A DNA stretch of 64,000 nucleotides from Mycolicibacterium vulneris. Lineage in GTDB: Bacteria > Actinomycetota > Actinomycetes > Mycobacteriales > Mycobacteriaceae. The DNA lies in assembly GCF_002104765.1 (NCBI RefSeq), contig NZ_NCXM01000015.1, positions 1-64,000 on the forward strand, read 5' to 3'. The position numbers and the translations under genes are program-made. A model generated the notes under the pieces. That model was not told the origin of the DNA. It made no database searches and saw only the letters and a list, made by a program, of their open reading frames with translations. How positions within the stretch are numbered: position 1 is the first letter of the stretch; each line of letters begins with the position of its first letter. Positions 32,778-41,381 of this stretch are shown piece by piece.

Positions 32778-33770
32778 GTGGATGTCGATGCATTCGTGCT
32801 GGCCCATCGCCCGACCTGGGACCGCCTCGACCGATTGATCGGGCGGCGCCGGTCGCTGTCCGGCGCGGAAATCGACGAACTCGTCGAGCTTTACCAGCGG
32901 GTCTCCACCCACCTGTCGATGCTGCGCTCGGCGTCGTCGGATTCCGTGCTGGTCGGCCGGCTCTCGAGCCTGATCGCACGGGCCCGTTCGGCGGTGACCG
33001 GTGCCCACGCGCCGCTGAGCAGTGCGTTCACCCGGTTCTGGACGGTGTCGTTCCCGGTCGTGGCCTACCGCACCTGGCGGTGGTGGCTGGCCACCGCGGC
33101 GGCGTTCTTCGCAGTGGTCGTCATCGTTGCGCTCTGGGTCGCCGGCAGCCCGGATGTGCAGTCCTCGCTCGGAACCCCCAGCGACATCCAGCAATTGGTC
33201 AACCACGATGTCGAGTCGTACTACAGCGAGCATCCCGCCGCGGCGTTCGCGCTGCAAATCTGGGTGAACAACTCCTGGGTTTCCGCGCAATGCATCGCCC
33301 TGTCCGTGGTGCTGGGCGTGCCGATTCCCTTTGTGCTGTTTCAGAATGCCGCCAACCTGGGTGTCATCGCCGGCCTGATGTTCCCGGCCGGCAAGGGCGC
33401 CCTACTGCTGGGTTTGCTTGTCCCGCACGGGCTATTGGAGCTCACGGCGGTATTCCTCTCGGGCGCAACGGGAATGCGGCTGGGCTGGTCGGTGATCTCG
33501 CCCGGAGACCGGCCCCGCGGCCAGGTGCTGGCCGAACAGGGCCGCGCCGTCGTCTCGGTCGCCGTGGGTCTGGTTGCGGTGCTGCTGGTCTCGGGGTTGA
33601 TCGAAGCGCTGGTGACCCCGTCGCCGTTGCCGACGTTCGTGCGGGTCGGCATCGGCGTCATCGCCGAGGTGGCGTTCTTGTCCTACATCGTCTACTTCGG
33701 CCGCCGCGGGGTGAAGGCCGGGGAAAGCGGCGACATGGCAGAGGCGCCGGACTTCGTTCCGACCCGCTGA
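32778..33770 (+). CDS. Stage II sporulation protein M-like (DUF95) membrane protein
   Basis: A 330-residue membrane protein with a helical cytosolic start (VDVDAFVLAHRPTWDRLDRLI) and about five membrane helices from residue 100 on, including the conserved NNSWVSAQCIALSVVLG and LLLGLLVPHGLLELTAVFLSG segments. In actinobacteria this gene pairs with RDD and MoxR/DUF58 genes; its function outside sporulating bacteria is unknown. The start is GTG 32778, matching the H37Rv protein opening. It converges on the DUF58 gene. Confidence 0.82.
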   Translation: MDVDAFVLAHRPTWDRLDRLIGRRRSLSGAEIDELVELYQRVSTHLSMLRSASSDSVLVGRLSSLIARARSAVTGAHAPLSSAFTRFWTVSFPVVAYRTWRWWLATAAAFFAVVVIVALWVAGSPDVQSSLGTPSDIQQLVNHDVESYYSEHPAAAFALQIWVNNSWVSAQCIALSVVLGVPIPFVLFQNAANLGVIAGLMFPAGKGALLLGLLVPHGLLELTAVFLSGATGMRLGWSVISPGDRPRGQVLAEQGRAVVSVAVGLVAVLLVSGLIEALVTPSPLPTFVRVGIGVIAEVAFLSYIVYFGRRGVKAGESGDMAEAPDFVPTR

Positions 33771-33788
33771 GCGGGTGTCGCCGGCGGG

Positions 33789-35111
33789 CTACAGACGCCC
33801 GGTCGCCTTCATCGCCAGATAGTGATCGGCAAGGGCGGGTGCCAGTTCGGTGGGCGGGGCGTCGACGACCTCCACGCCGCTGCGGCGCAGCCGCGTGGCG
33901 ATCGCGCCGCGGTCATTGCGAGATCGTTCGGCGGCCGCCGCGTCGTACACCGCCGCGGCATCCGAACGCCCGGCGGCCATTTGGTCGACGCGCGGATCGG
34001 AGACCGCCGCTACCAGCAGGTGATGCTTGGCCGACAGCTGCGGCAGCACGGGCAGCAGGCCCTCGTCGAGCGCAGCCGCGTTGAGGTCGGTCAGCAGCAC
34101 CACCAGGGACCGCCGACGGGCGCGCAGCGCGATCGCGGAAGCCATTGCCCGCCAATCCGATTCGACGAGGGTAGGTTGCAGGGGCGCCATCGCGTCGACC
34201 AGCTGGGCAAGCACTTCGGTGCGCGAGGCGCCGAACACGCCGGCCCGGCTCACCCGGTCGTGAGCGAGGAAGTCGACATGGTCGCCGGCCCGCGACGCCA
34301 GGGCCGCCAGCAGCAGCGCGGCGTCCATCGACCAATCCAGCCGCGGCCAGCCCGCCGGATCGGACGCGGTCGGGTCGACACCGACCCGGCCTGCCGCCGT
34401 GCGGCCCGTGTCGAGCACGATCACCACCCGCCGGTCGCGTTCGGGCCGCCAGGTGCGCACCACCACGTCGGCGCGGCGCGCGGTGGCGCGCCAGTCGATC
34501 GAGCGCACGTCGTCGCCGACGACATACTCTCGCAGCGAGTCGAATTCGGTGCCCTGCCCGCGTACCAGCGTGGGCAGCAGGCCGTCGATCTCGCGGAGCT
34601 TGGCGAGCCGCGACGGCAGGTGCTTGCGGGCCAAAAACGGGGGCAGCACCCGCAGCTGCCCGGGCACCGGTCGCGAACCCTGCCGTCCCGCCAGCCCAAG
34701 CGGGCCGATCGATCGGGCGGTGACGACCGTCGCTCGCTGGTCGCCGCGGCGAACGGGCAGTAGCTGGGTTTGGACGTGCTGGACTTGCCCGGCGGGGATG
34801 TCGATGGGATGGATGCGCGGTCGCGCCTGGGCGCTGGGCGGCCAGGCGTCGCGGATCTGGCCGCGGAACCGGCGCGCGCCGTCGTTGTGGATCGACAGCC
34901 CGCACTCCACCTGCTGCCCGAGCCGCGCCGAGCGATCCGGGGAACGCACGTAGCGCAGTTTGGCCGTGCCGGCCGCCAGGACGATGTCGAAGACCACCGC
35001 GATTGCCAGCGCGGTCAGCAGGGCCGCGAAAGTGGTTGCCGGCCAAGGAGACAGCGCGATAGGCAGGACGCAGATCAGTGCGACCAGCCCGGTGCGTCCG
35101 GTCAGGACCAC
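33789..35111 (-). CDS. DUF58 domain protein (MoxR-associated, VWA-like)
   Basis: A 440-residue protein with two N-terminal membrane helices (about 6-46). It is followed by a DUF58 core (EFDSLREYVVGDDVRSIDWRATARRADVVVRTW, residues about 204-237, quoted here as a motif region only) that leads into a von Willebrand A-like fold with VVIVLDTGRT as its metal-site-like start. DUF58 proteins are partners of MoxR ATPases. The GTG start at 35111 shares one base with the moxR stop (TAGTG), so translation is coupled. Confidence 0.86.
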   Translation of the reverse strand: MVLTGRTGLVALICVLPIALSPWPATTFAALLTALAIAVVFDIVLAAGTAKLRYVRSPDRSARLGQQVECGLSIHNDGARRFRGQIRDAWPPSAQARPRIHPIDIPAGQVQHVQTQLLPVRRGDQRATVVTARSIGPLGLAGRQGSRPVPGQLRVLPPFLARKHLPSRLAKLREIDGLLPTLVRGQGTEFDSLREYVVGDDVRSIDWRATARRADVVVRTWRPERDRRVVIVLDTGRTAAGRVGVDPTASDPAGWPRLDWSMDAALLLAALASRAGDHVDFLAHDRVSRAGVFGASRTEVLAQLVDAMAPLQPTLVESDWRAMASAIALRARRRSLVVLLTDLNAAALDEGLLPVLPQLSAKHHLLVAAVSDPRVDQMAAGRSDAAAVYDAAAAERSRNDRGAIATRLRRSGVEVVDAPPTELAPALADHYLAMKATGRL

Positions 35112-36088
35112 TAGCGGGGCACCGGAACCGACGCCAGGATCCCGTCGAGCACGCCGTCGGGCGTGGCCCCCTCGAGTTCGGCCTCGGGCCGCAGCATCAA
35201 CCGGTGCCGCAGCGTCGGGCGGGCCATGGCCTTCACGTCGTCGGGCGTGACGTAGTTGCGACCGGACAGCCACGACCAGGAGCGCGCCGTGGCCAGCAGG
35301 GCGGTCGCCCCGCGGGGTGACACGCCCAGTTGCAGCGCAGGGGAGGAACGGGTGGCCCCGACGATGTCGACGATGTAGCCCAGCACCTCGTCGGCAACCA
35401 GCACGTTCTGCACGGCGTCGCGGCCGGCCGCCAGGTCGGAGGGTCCGGCCACCGGCTTGATCGCCGACAGATTGCGCGGGTCGAAGCCGTGCGCGTGCCG
35501 GTGCAGGATGGCGATCTCGGCATCGCGCGGCGGCAGCGTCACATTCAGTTTGAGCAGGAAGCGGTCCAGCTGGGCCTCGGGCAACTGGTAGGTGCCCTCG
35601 TACTCGACCGGATTCTGGGTCGCGGCCACGATGAACGGGTCGGGCAGCGGCTGCGGTTCGCCGTCGACGCTGACCTGACGCTCTTCCATAGCCTCGAGCA
35701 GCGCGGCCTGGGTCTTGGGTGGGGTCCGGTTGATCTCGTCCGCCAGGAGCAGATTGGTGAACACCGGGCCGGGCCGGAAGACGAACGCGGCGGTCCGCGC
35801 GTCGTACACCAGCGAACCCGTCACGTCGCCGGGCATCAGGTCGGGGGTGAACTGCACCCGCTTGAATTCCAGCTGCAGCGCCGCCGACAGCGCCCGGACC
35901 AGCAGCGTCTTCGCCACTCCCGGAACACCTTCCAGCAGCACGTGGCCGCGGCACAGCAGCGCGATCACCAGGCCGCTGACCACGCCCTCCTGTCCGACGA
36001 CGGCTTTGGCGAGCTCGCCGCGCAACGCCAGCAGCGCCTCGCGCGCCGATTCAGCGGTGGGGGACTGAGCGGTAGTGGGTTGTGTCAC
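35111..36088 (-). CDS. moxR2: MoxR family AAA+ ATPase
   Basis: A 325-residue AAA+ chaperone-type ATPase (Rv3692-like). Walker A is LLEGVPGVAKTLLVRAL (about 51-67), Walker B LLADEINRTPPKTQAALLEAM (first residues of the motif give the acidic pair), sensor 1 IVAATQNPVEYEGTYQLPEAQ. MoxR enzymes work with VWA/DUF58 proteins to mature or insert metals into other proteins; the client here is unknown. It overlaps the DUF4350 gene by four bases and the DUF58 gene by one. Confidence 0.93.
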   Translation of the reverse strand: MTQPTTAQSPTAESAREALLALRGELAKAVVGQEGVVSGLVIALLCRGHVLLEGVPGVAKTLLVRALSAALQLEFKRVQFTPDLMPGDVTGSLVYDARTAAFVFRPGPVFTNLLLADEINRTPPKTQAALLEAMEERQVSVDGEPQPLPDPFIVAATQNPVEYEGTYQLPEAQLDRFLLKLNVTLPPRDAEIAILHRHAHGFDPRNLSAIKPVAGPSDLAAGRDAVQNVLVADEVLGYIVDIVGATRSSPALQLGVSPRGATALLATARSWSWLSGRNYVTPDDVKAMARPTLRHRLMLRPEAELEGATPDGVLDGILASVPVPR

Positions 36089-37224
36089 GGGTGTGCGACC
36101 TGCCTTTCGATTTCGTCGAGCGCACGGGCAAGTTGTAACAGGTCGTTGTCGGTCGTCGGGGGCGGACCGAACAGATGGTAGGAGACGAACGCCGGATCGG
36201 CTCCGGCGCGCTGGGCCGCGGTGGTCACCACCGCCGCCGGCGAGGCGCCCGCACCCAGGCCGAGGCGCGGCAGCAGCCGCGCCACCGTGGCGGCGCGCAA
36301 AGCCGCGGCCGCGCGATCGCGAGCCCGTCGGGACCGGTACAGCCGCCCGCGGCCCTCCACGGTCTCCGATGCGCGCACCACCACGGGCAACTCCTCGGCC
36401 ACCAGCGGTCCGGGCCGACGGCCCTTCCAGATCGCGACCAGCAGCACCACCAGCGCCAGTTGCCCGACGATCCAGATCACGTTGGGCGGAATCAGCTGGA
36501 AAAGCGTTGCCTTGGGCGAGGATTCACCCTCGATGCGATGGGGCGCGTACCAGATGAGCCGGGGCCGGTCGCCCGCGAGGTTCATCGCCAGCGCGGCGTT
36601 GCCCGCCTGCAGCAGACTGCCGTTGGTCATGAAGCCGGTGCTGCCGACGGCGGTGATGGTGCGCCCGTCGTCGCGGAAGCGGATCAGCGCGCCGTCGTAG
36701 CATCGGGTCATCGCGCGGCCGTCTTTGGACTGGTAGGTGTTGGTGGCCCCGAATCGGACGGACCCGGCCCGAACGGCCTCGCGCAGAGTGCAATTCGGGT
36801 CGAGGTCAAAGCCGCTGGCGCCGGAGACCCGCACCCCGGGCAGCAGCGCCTCGCGGGTCCGGGTGGTCGGTTCCACCAGCAGCAGATCCGAATGCACGTT
36901 GCCCAGCCGGTCCAGCAGCGTGTCGGTGAGGTATTGGCTCTGGGCCACCAGTATCAGCGCGTCCGGGCGCGCCGCGTGTTCGACGTCGGCGATGTTGTTG
37001 GCCACGACGACGTCGACTCCGGCACCGCGCAGCAACTCCACCAGCGCGTGGGCACCGTCGGAGCCGGTCGACGCGGGGTCCATGCGGGCCCCGGGTCGCG
37101 ATGCGCTCAGGTATGCGTCGACGCCGGCGATCACGGCGAGCACCAGCAGGGTGACGAACACCCAGCGCCAGGTGCGTCGGCGGCGCGGCGTGGTTTCGGG
37201 ACCGGCGTCGGTGGTCGTGGCCAT
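36085..37224 (-). CDS. DUF4350 domain membrane protein (Rv3691-like)
   Basis: A 379-residue protein with a basic N-terminus, one membrane helix (about 22-42), an extracytoplasmic DUF4350 domain (STGSDGAHALVELLRGAGVDV; LLVEPTTRTREALLP) and a second helix (about 243-265) before a basic cytosolic tail. The domain resembles a Rossmann-type glutamine-amidotransferase-like fold but lacks a visible nucleophile. ATG 37224 overlaps the upstream stop (ATGA). It is part of the moxR operon. Confidence 0.8.
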   Translation of the reverse strand: MATTTDAGPETTPRRRRTWRWVFVTLLVLAVIAGVDAYLSASRPGARMDPASTGSDGAHALVELLRGAGVDVVVANNIADVEHAARPDALILVAQSQYLTDTLLDRLGNVHSDLLLVEPTTRTREALLPGVRVSGASGFDLDPNCTLREAVRAGSVRFGATNTYQSKDGRAMTRCYDGALIRFRDDGRTITAVGSTGFMTNGSLLQAGNAALAMNLAGDRPRLIWYAPHRIEGESSPKATLFQLIPPNVIWIVGQLALVVLLVAIWKGRRPGPLVAEELPVVVRASETVEGRGRLYRSRRARDRAAAALRAATVARLLPRLGLGAGASPAAVVTTAAQRAGADPAFVSYHLFGPPPTTDNDLLQLARALDEIERQVAHP

Positions 37225-37877
37225 CACCGCACCTGAGCCCATGACTCGGGCGCGGCGGGCCGGCCGGGCTCGAGCGGACCGCCCTGCCAGTGGGACCGCA
37301 AGTGGTCGTCCAGCTCGGTGATCATCTGGTAGGCGTCCTGGGTCCCGGGCTGTTCGCCATACGTGACGTCGTTAAAAGCCGTTGCCGCTTGGCTTAATTC
37401 GCCGGCCAGGTGGGGGAGCGCTGCACCCGCGTCGCGGGCAAGCTCGTTGGCGGTGCGACCGGGGGCCGGTGTCAGGACCCCGGTCTCTTCGAGCTGGCGG
37501 GCGACGGCGCGCAGCCGGTGACGAATCGCGGCGGCCCAATCACCCTCGACCGCATAGTTTCCCGCAGTTGCGCGGTGCTGGGCGGCGGTCAGTTGGGCGG
37601 CTTCGAACAGCGAGTAGTCGCCGCCGCGGCGGGTGCGCATGGTGCGCCGCAGAATGTAGATACCGACGATCATCGCGATGGCGAGCAGGATGAAAAGCAC
37701 TGTGGCGGTGAGCCATCCGCCCGGCACCGAGGAAGTCTTCTGCAGCAGCCGGTAGATCAGGTCGTTGACCCAGTCGACGAAATGCTCCCGCGCGGAGCCC
37801 TTGGAATAGATCGGTTTGTTGAGCTCGTCCTGCGCGGCGCGATGTGCGGCATCGCGGTCGATGTCGATGGAAGGCAT
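37224..37877 (-). CDS. DUF4129 domain membrane protein (Rv3690-like)
   Basis: A 217-residue protein with one membrane helix (about 56-76, LTATVLFILLAIAMIVGIYIL) and a C-terminal helical DUF4129 domain (NYAVEGDWAAAIRHRLRAVARQLEE; PGRTANELA). DUF4129 domains often end transglutaminase-like proteins in MoxR/DUF58 operons. The role is unknown. It is translationally coupled to the DUF4350 gene. Confidence 0.82.
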   Translation of the reverse strand: MPSIDIDRDAAHRAAQDELNKPIYSKGSAREHFVDWVNDLIYRLLQKTSSVPGGWLTATVLFILLAIAMIVGIYILRRTMRTRRGGDYSLFEAAQLTAAQHRATAGNYAVEGDWAAAIRHRLRAVARQLEETGVLTPAPGRTANELARDAGAALPHLAGELSQAATAFNDVTYGEQPGTQDAYQMITELDDHLRSHWQGGPLEPGRPAAPESWAQVR

Positions 37878-37902
37878 CCTTGAGCTAGTCCTCGCTCGGC
37901 CC

Positions 37903-39117
37903 TTACAGGGGCCGCGTCAGCCAGAGGTTGTCGGTGGACGCGGCCGCATATGGCCCCTGGGCGGCTCCGCTCTGCAGCACCAGGTCGAATGCCTCGGCGC
38001 GCATCCGGCGGTCGGCGTACAGCAGCACGATCACCCCCGCGTTGAACGGTGCGGTGATGATCTCGCCGATGGCCGCCCCGACCGAGAGAACCGCCGTGCT
38101 GACCAGGAACGCCGTGCCGGACGAGGTGATCTGGAAAAACTGGCCGACGATGCTGAACGGCACCGCCACGGCGTTGGCGACGACGGCCGTCACCAGGAAC
38201 GCGAGCACCCGGATACCCAGCACTCGCCAGAATCCGTTGCGCACCAGCTTGAACGATCGGGTGATGGCGTCCATGACCGGCAGCCGCTCCAACACGATCA
38301 GCACCGGGGCGAACAGCACCACGGTGTAGAGGAACACCAGCAGCGCGACGACGACCAGCACCAGCGGAATGCCCAGGACCACGGCCGCCGCGGCGCTCCC
38401 GATCGCCGCCAACACCCCGATGATCACCGCGACCAGCCCGGCAAGCGCCGCGACCACGACGGCTTCCAGCAGGGCAAGGCCGAGCAGGGCCAGCAGTCGC
38501 CCGCGGATCTTGGCCCAGGTTTCGCCGATGGTGATGGGTGACCCGAACACCGCCCGCCCGACGATGACGGTGAGCATCCCGGACAGCAGCATGCCGCCCA
38601 GCCAGCCGACCAGGATGCCGCCGCCCACCGACACGGACCAGGCCCCCAGGACACCCGAGCTCAGTTGGCCGGGCTGATCGCTGGCGAGCTTGTCGGCCGC
38701 GGCCAGTGGCCCGAAGAAGGCGACCTTGGTGACGATCTGCATGATCACCACGACGATGGCGGTCAGGCCCAACGTCGCTTTCGGGTTCGCCCGGATGTAG
38801 CCGACCGCGCCGTTGAAGATGTCGCCGAGGGTCAGCGGCCGCAGCGGGATGATGCCGGGTTTGACGGCCCCGTAGCCCGGCGGTGTGCCGAAGGGTGGCG
38901 GCGATCCGTAGCCCGGCGCGGGCCCGTATCCGGATGGTGGCCCGTAGCCCGGCGGGGGTCCGTAGCCGGGCGGGGGTTGGTATGCGGGCGGCGGGCCGTA
39001 CGCCGGTGGCGCGCCGTATGCCGGCGGCGGGCCGTAGCCCGGAGGGGGACCGTATTCAGGTTGTGGGCCGGATGCCGGTGGCGGGCCAGCCGGATAACCA
39101 GGCGGCGGCGCGCTCAC
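37903..39117 (-). CDS. Polytopic membrane protein with Pro/Gly/Tyr-rich N-terminus (Rv3689-like)
   Basis: A 404-residue protein. Residues 1-85 consist of GYGPPP, AYGPPP and related repeats, also visible in the DNA (38870-39090). The rest has about six membrane segments in a glycerophosphoryl-diester-phosphodiesterase-like membrane domain pattern (PLTLGDIFNGAVGYIRANPK at the start, DAITRSFKLVRNGFWRVLG in the middle). It is the first gene of the DUF4129-moxR operon by direction. Function unknown; the N-terminal tail is likely cytosolic and disordered. Confidence 0.8.
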   Translation of the reverse strand: MSAPPPGYPAGPPPASGPQPEYGPPPGYGPPPAYGAPPAYGPPPAYQPPPGYGPPPGYGPPSGYGPAPGYGSPPPFGTPPGYGAVKPGIIPLRPLTLGDIFNGAVGYIRANPKATLGLTAIVVVIMQIVTKVAFFGPLAAADKLASDQPGQLSSGVLGAWSVSVGGGILVGWLGGMLLSGMLTVIVGRAVFGSPITIGETWAKIRGRLLALLGLALLEAVVVAALAGLVAVIIGVLAAIGSAAAAVVLGIPLVLVVVALLVFLYTVVLFAPVLIVLERLPVMDAITRSFKLVRNGFWRVLGIRVLAFLVTAVVANAVAVPFSIVGQFFQITSSGTAFLVSTAVLSVGAAIGEIITAPFNAGVIVLLYADRRMRAEAFDLVLQSGAAQGPYAAASTDNLWLTRPL

Positions 39118-39229
39118 CGAACCCCGCGGCCTTTACAGCCGGGCGCGTCGTTCGTCATGGGCTCTATCCTGTCGGCGGCCGGGGCATTTCACAACGTTGA
39201 CCCCCCGCCCGGCGCGTAGCGTCTCAGAT

Positions 39230-39694
39230 ATGGCGGAACTCAAATCCCGGATCAGGACCGACCTGACCGCGGCGATGAAGGCCCAGGACAAGTTGCGAAC
39301 GGCCACCCTGCGCATGCTGTTGGCTGCGATCCAAACCGAGGAAGTTTCCGGCAAGGTGGCCAAGGACCTCACCGATGAGGAAGTCATCAAGGTGCTGGCC
39401 AAAGAATCCCGCAAGCGGAGCGAATCCGCGGAGATCTATACCCAGAACGGGCGCGGAGAGCTCGCCGCCAACGAGCACGCCGAGGGGCGGATCATCGACG
39501 AGTACCTGCCCACCCCGCTCACCGAGGCCGAGGTGGCCGACGTCGCCGACACCGCGATCGCGCAGGTCGCCGAGGAAATCGGCGAGCGGCCGGGGATGAA
39601 ACAGATGGGCATGGTGATGAAGGCCGCCACCGCGATCGCCGCCGGCAAGGCCGACGGTGCCCGCCTCTCGGCCGCCGTCAAAGACCGGCTGTAA
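39230..39694 (+). CDS. GatB/YqeY domain protein (Rv3688c-like)
   Basis: A 154-residue YqeY protein, related to the tRNA-binding tail of GatB. The family pattern is complete: LKSRIRTDLTAAMKAQDKLR at the start, RKRSESAEIYTQNGRGELAANE in the middle and the C-terminal PGMKQMGMVMKAATA. A role in tRNA-dependent amidation is assumed but not shown. In H37Rv rsfB is next to it; here 18.6 kb separates them. Its 3' end overlaps the convergent selB by 17 bases. Confidence 0.9.
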   Translation: MAELKSRIRTDLTAAMKAQDKLRTATLRMLLAAIQTEEVSGKVAKDLTDEEVIKVLAKESRKRSESAEIYTQNGRGELAANEHAEGRIIDEYLPTPLTEAEVADVADTAIAQVAEEIGERPGMKQMGMVMKAATAIAAGKADGARLSAAVKDRL

Positions 39695-41381
39695 TCACCC
39701 GGGTTCCGTCGTCGCCGCGGCGCGTCACTCGCCGGGCATCGAGCTGCTCCAACAGCGGCACTGCCACCCGCCGGGTGGTGCCCAGTGCGCGGCGCGCCTC
39801 GCTGACGGTGAACGGTTGCGGCAGCGCCGCCAGCACGCCGGCGGCGCGGTCCAGGGCGTCGGGCCCCAGCACCACCCCGTCGGCGATCCGCGTCAGCCGC
39901 CCGGCCCGCACCGCCGCAGCCAGCTCGCGCGGGCCCAGCTTCAGCTCGGCCAGCTCGTCGGCCTCGGGCGCCCAAAACGGCTCGGCGGCCAGCCACTCCT
40001 CGACCGCGGACACGGCCTTATCCACCCGGGCCGGCAGGCCCGCCCCGGGCGGGCGGACCAACCCCTCGGCCACCTCCAGGCCCGCGCCGTCCAGCAACTT
40101 GGGCATCAGGTCGGCGGCGGGCAGCCCGACCTGTTGTCGCAGGGTCTCCAGCGGCATGCCCGCCGCGATGTCGTGATCGCCCGCCCAGCGCCGGACCGCC
40201 TCGGCCGCGTCCTCGCGCCGCGCTGCCCACCATCGCGGATCCACCACCCAGTCGCCCACCCGCTGCCCGCGCAGCGGCAGACCCATGGCGCGCAGGTCCG
40301 CGGCGCGCGCGACGGCGGGTGCGGCGACCTCGCCGGTGGCCAGTTCGTCGGCGCGCGCCCGCGCAGCGCCGCGCCGTCGCAGCCCGGGCGGGCGGACGTC
40401 GAGCACCTCGACGCCCGCCGCGATCCGGTGCTGTCCGGGGTCGCGGAGCAACCCGATGTCCCCCACGCGCAGCGGCAGGGGCCTGGCCAGCCGCAGCCGC
40501 GCCGCGGCGGCCCCTAGCCGGCGCACCTGCACCGGCACCGCCGCCGACCCGATGTGCAGCACGAGCTGGCGGTGCAGCGTGCCCGCCGACCGCAGGGCGA
40601 CGTCGATCTCCGCGGTGTCCAACCAGGCCCCCGGCGTGCGCACGGTGTTCCCGCGGCCGATGTCGTGCCGGTCAACGCCGCGCAGATTCAGCGCCACCCG
40701 GGCCACCGCGCCGATCTCGGAGTGGTTGCGGCCCAACGATTGCAGCCCGCGGACGGTGACGCGCCGCCCGGCGTGCTCGAGCTCGTCGCCCACCCGCACC
40801 GTGCCGGCGGCCAGCGTGCCGGTGACCACGGTGCCCGCGCCCCGCACGGTGAAGCTGCGGTCCACCCACAGCCGTACGTCGGCGACAGGGTCCGGCGCGG
40901 GCAGCCGGTCGGTCAGCGCCACCAGTTCGGCGCGCACCCGGTCGAGGTCGGTGCCGATGGCCACGGGAACGCCGGCAAGTGATGTGGCGGCAAGCTTTTC
41001 GGACGCCTGCGCGACCGCCGGGCCCGGATCGGCGAGGTCGGCCTTGCTGATCACCAGCAGTCCGTGGCGGACCCCGAGCGCGTCGAGGGCAGCCAGGTGT
41101 TCCTCCGACTGCGGCATCCAGCCCTCGGTGGCCGCGACGACGAACACCACCGCGGGGACCGCACCGACGCCGGCCAGCATGTTGGCCACGAACCTTTCGT
41201 GGCCGGGCACGTCGACGAACGCGAGCTGGCGGCCGCCGAGCTCGGTCCACGCGAAACCCAGGTCGATGGTCAGGCCGCGCCGCCGCTCCTCGGCCAGCCG
41301 ATCCGGCCACATGCCGGTAATCCGTTGCAGCAGAGTCGATTTGCCGTGGTCGACGTGTCCGGCGGTGGCTAGGACAAACAC
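39678..41381 (-). CDS. selB: Selenocysteine-specific elongation factor SelB
   Basis: A 567-residue translation factor that carries Sec-tRNA to UGA codons marked by a SECIS hairpin. The GTPase domain starts at once: AGHVDHGKST (G1), DVPGHERFV (G3), ISKADL (G4). Elongation-factor domains 2-3 follow, and the C-terminal ~200 residues hold winged helices that bind SECIS RNA (for example FTVSEARRALGTTRRVAVPLLEQL near the end). Start GTG 41381 overlaps the end of selA by 13 bases. Length is near the 614 residues of the E. coli factor. Confidence 0.94.
   Translation of the reverse strand: MFVLATAGHVDHGKSTLLQRITGMWPDRLAEERRRGLTIDLGFAWTELGGRQLAFVDVPGHERFVANMLAGVGAVPAVVFVVAATEGWMPQSEEHLAALDALGVRHGLLVISKADLADPGPAVAQASEKLAATSLAGVPVAIGTDLDRVRAELVALTDRLPAPDPVADVRLWVDRSFTVRGAGTVVTGTLAAGTVRVGDELEHAGRRVTVRGLQSLGRNHSEIGAVARVALNLRGVDRHDIGRGNTVRTPGAWLDTAEIDVALRSAGTLHRQLVLHIGSAAVPVQVRRLGAAAARLRLARPLPLRVGDIGLLRDPGQHRIAAGVEVLDVRPPGLRRRGAARARADELATGEVAAPAVARAADLRAMGLPLRGQRVGDWVVDPRWWAARREDAAEAVRRWAGDHDIAAGMPLETLRQQVGLPAADLMPKLLDGAGLEVAEGLVRPPGAGLPARVDKAVSAVEEWLAAEPFWAPEADELAELKLGPRELAAAVRAGRLTRIADGVVLGPDALDRAAGVLAALPQPFTVSEARRALGTTRRVAVPLLEQLDARRVTRRGDDGTRVITAGL

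Noticed and set aside
33789..35954. A 721-codon reverse frame covering DUF58 and most of moxR
   Set aside because: The part beyond 35111 is Arg/Ala-rich shadow of the moxR frame. The DUF58 protein starts at GTG 35111.
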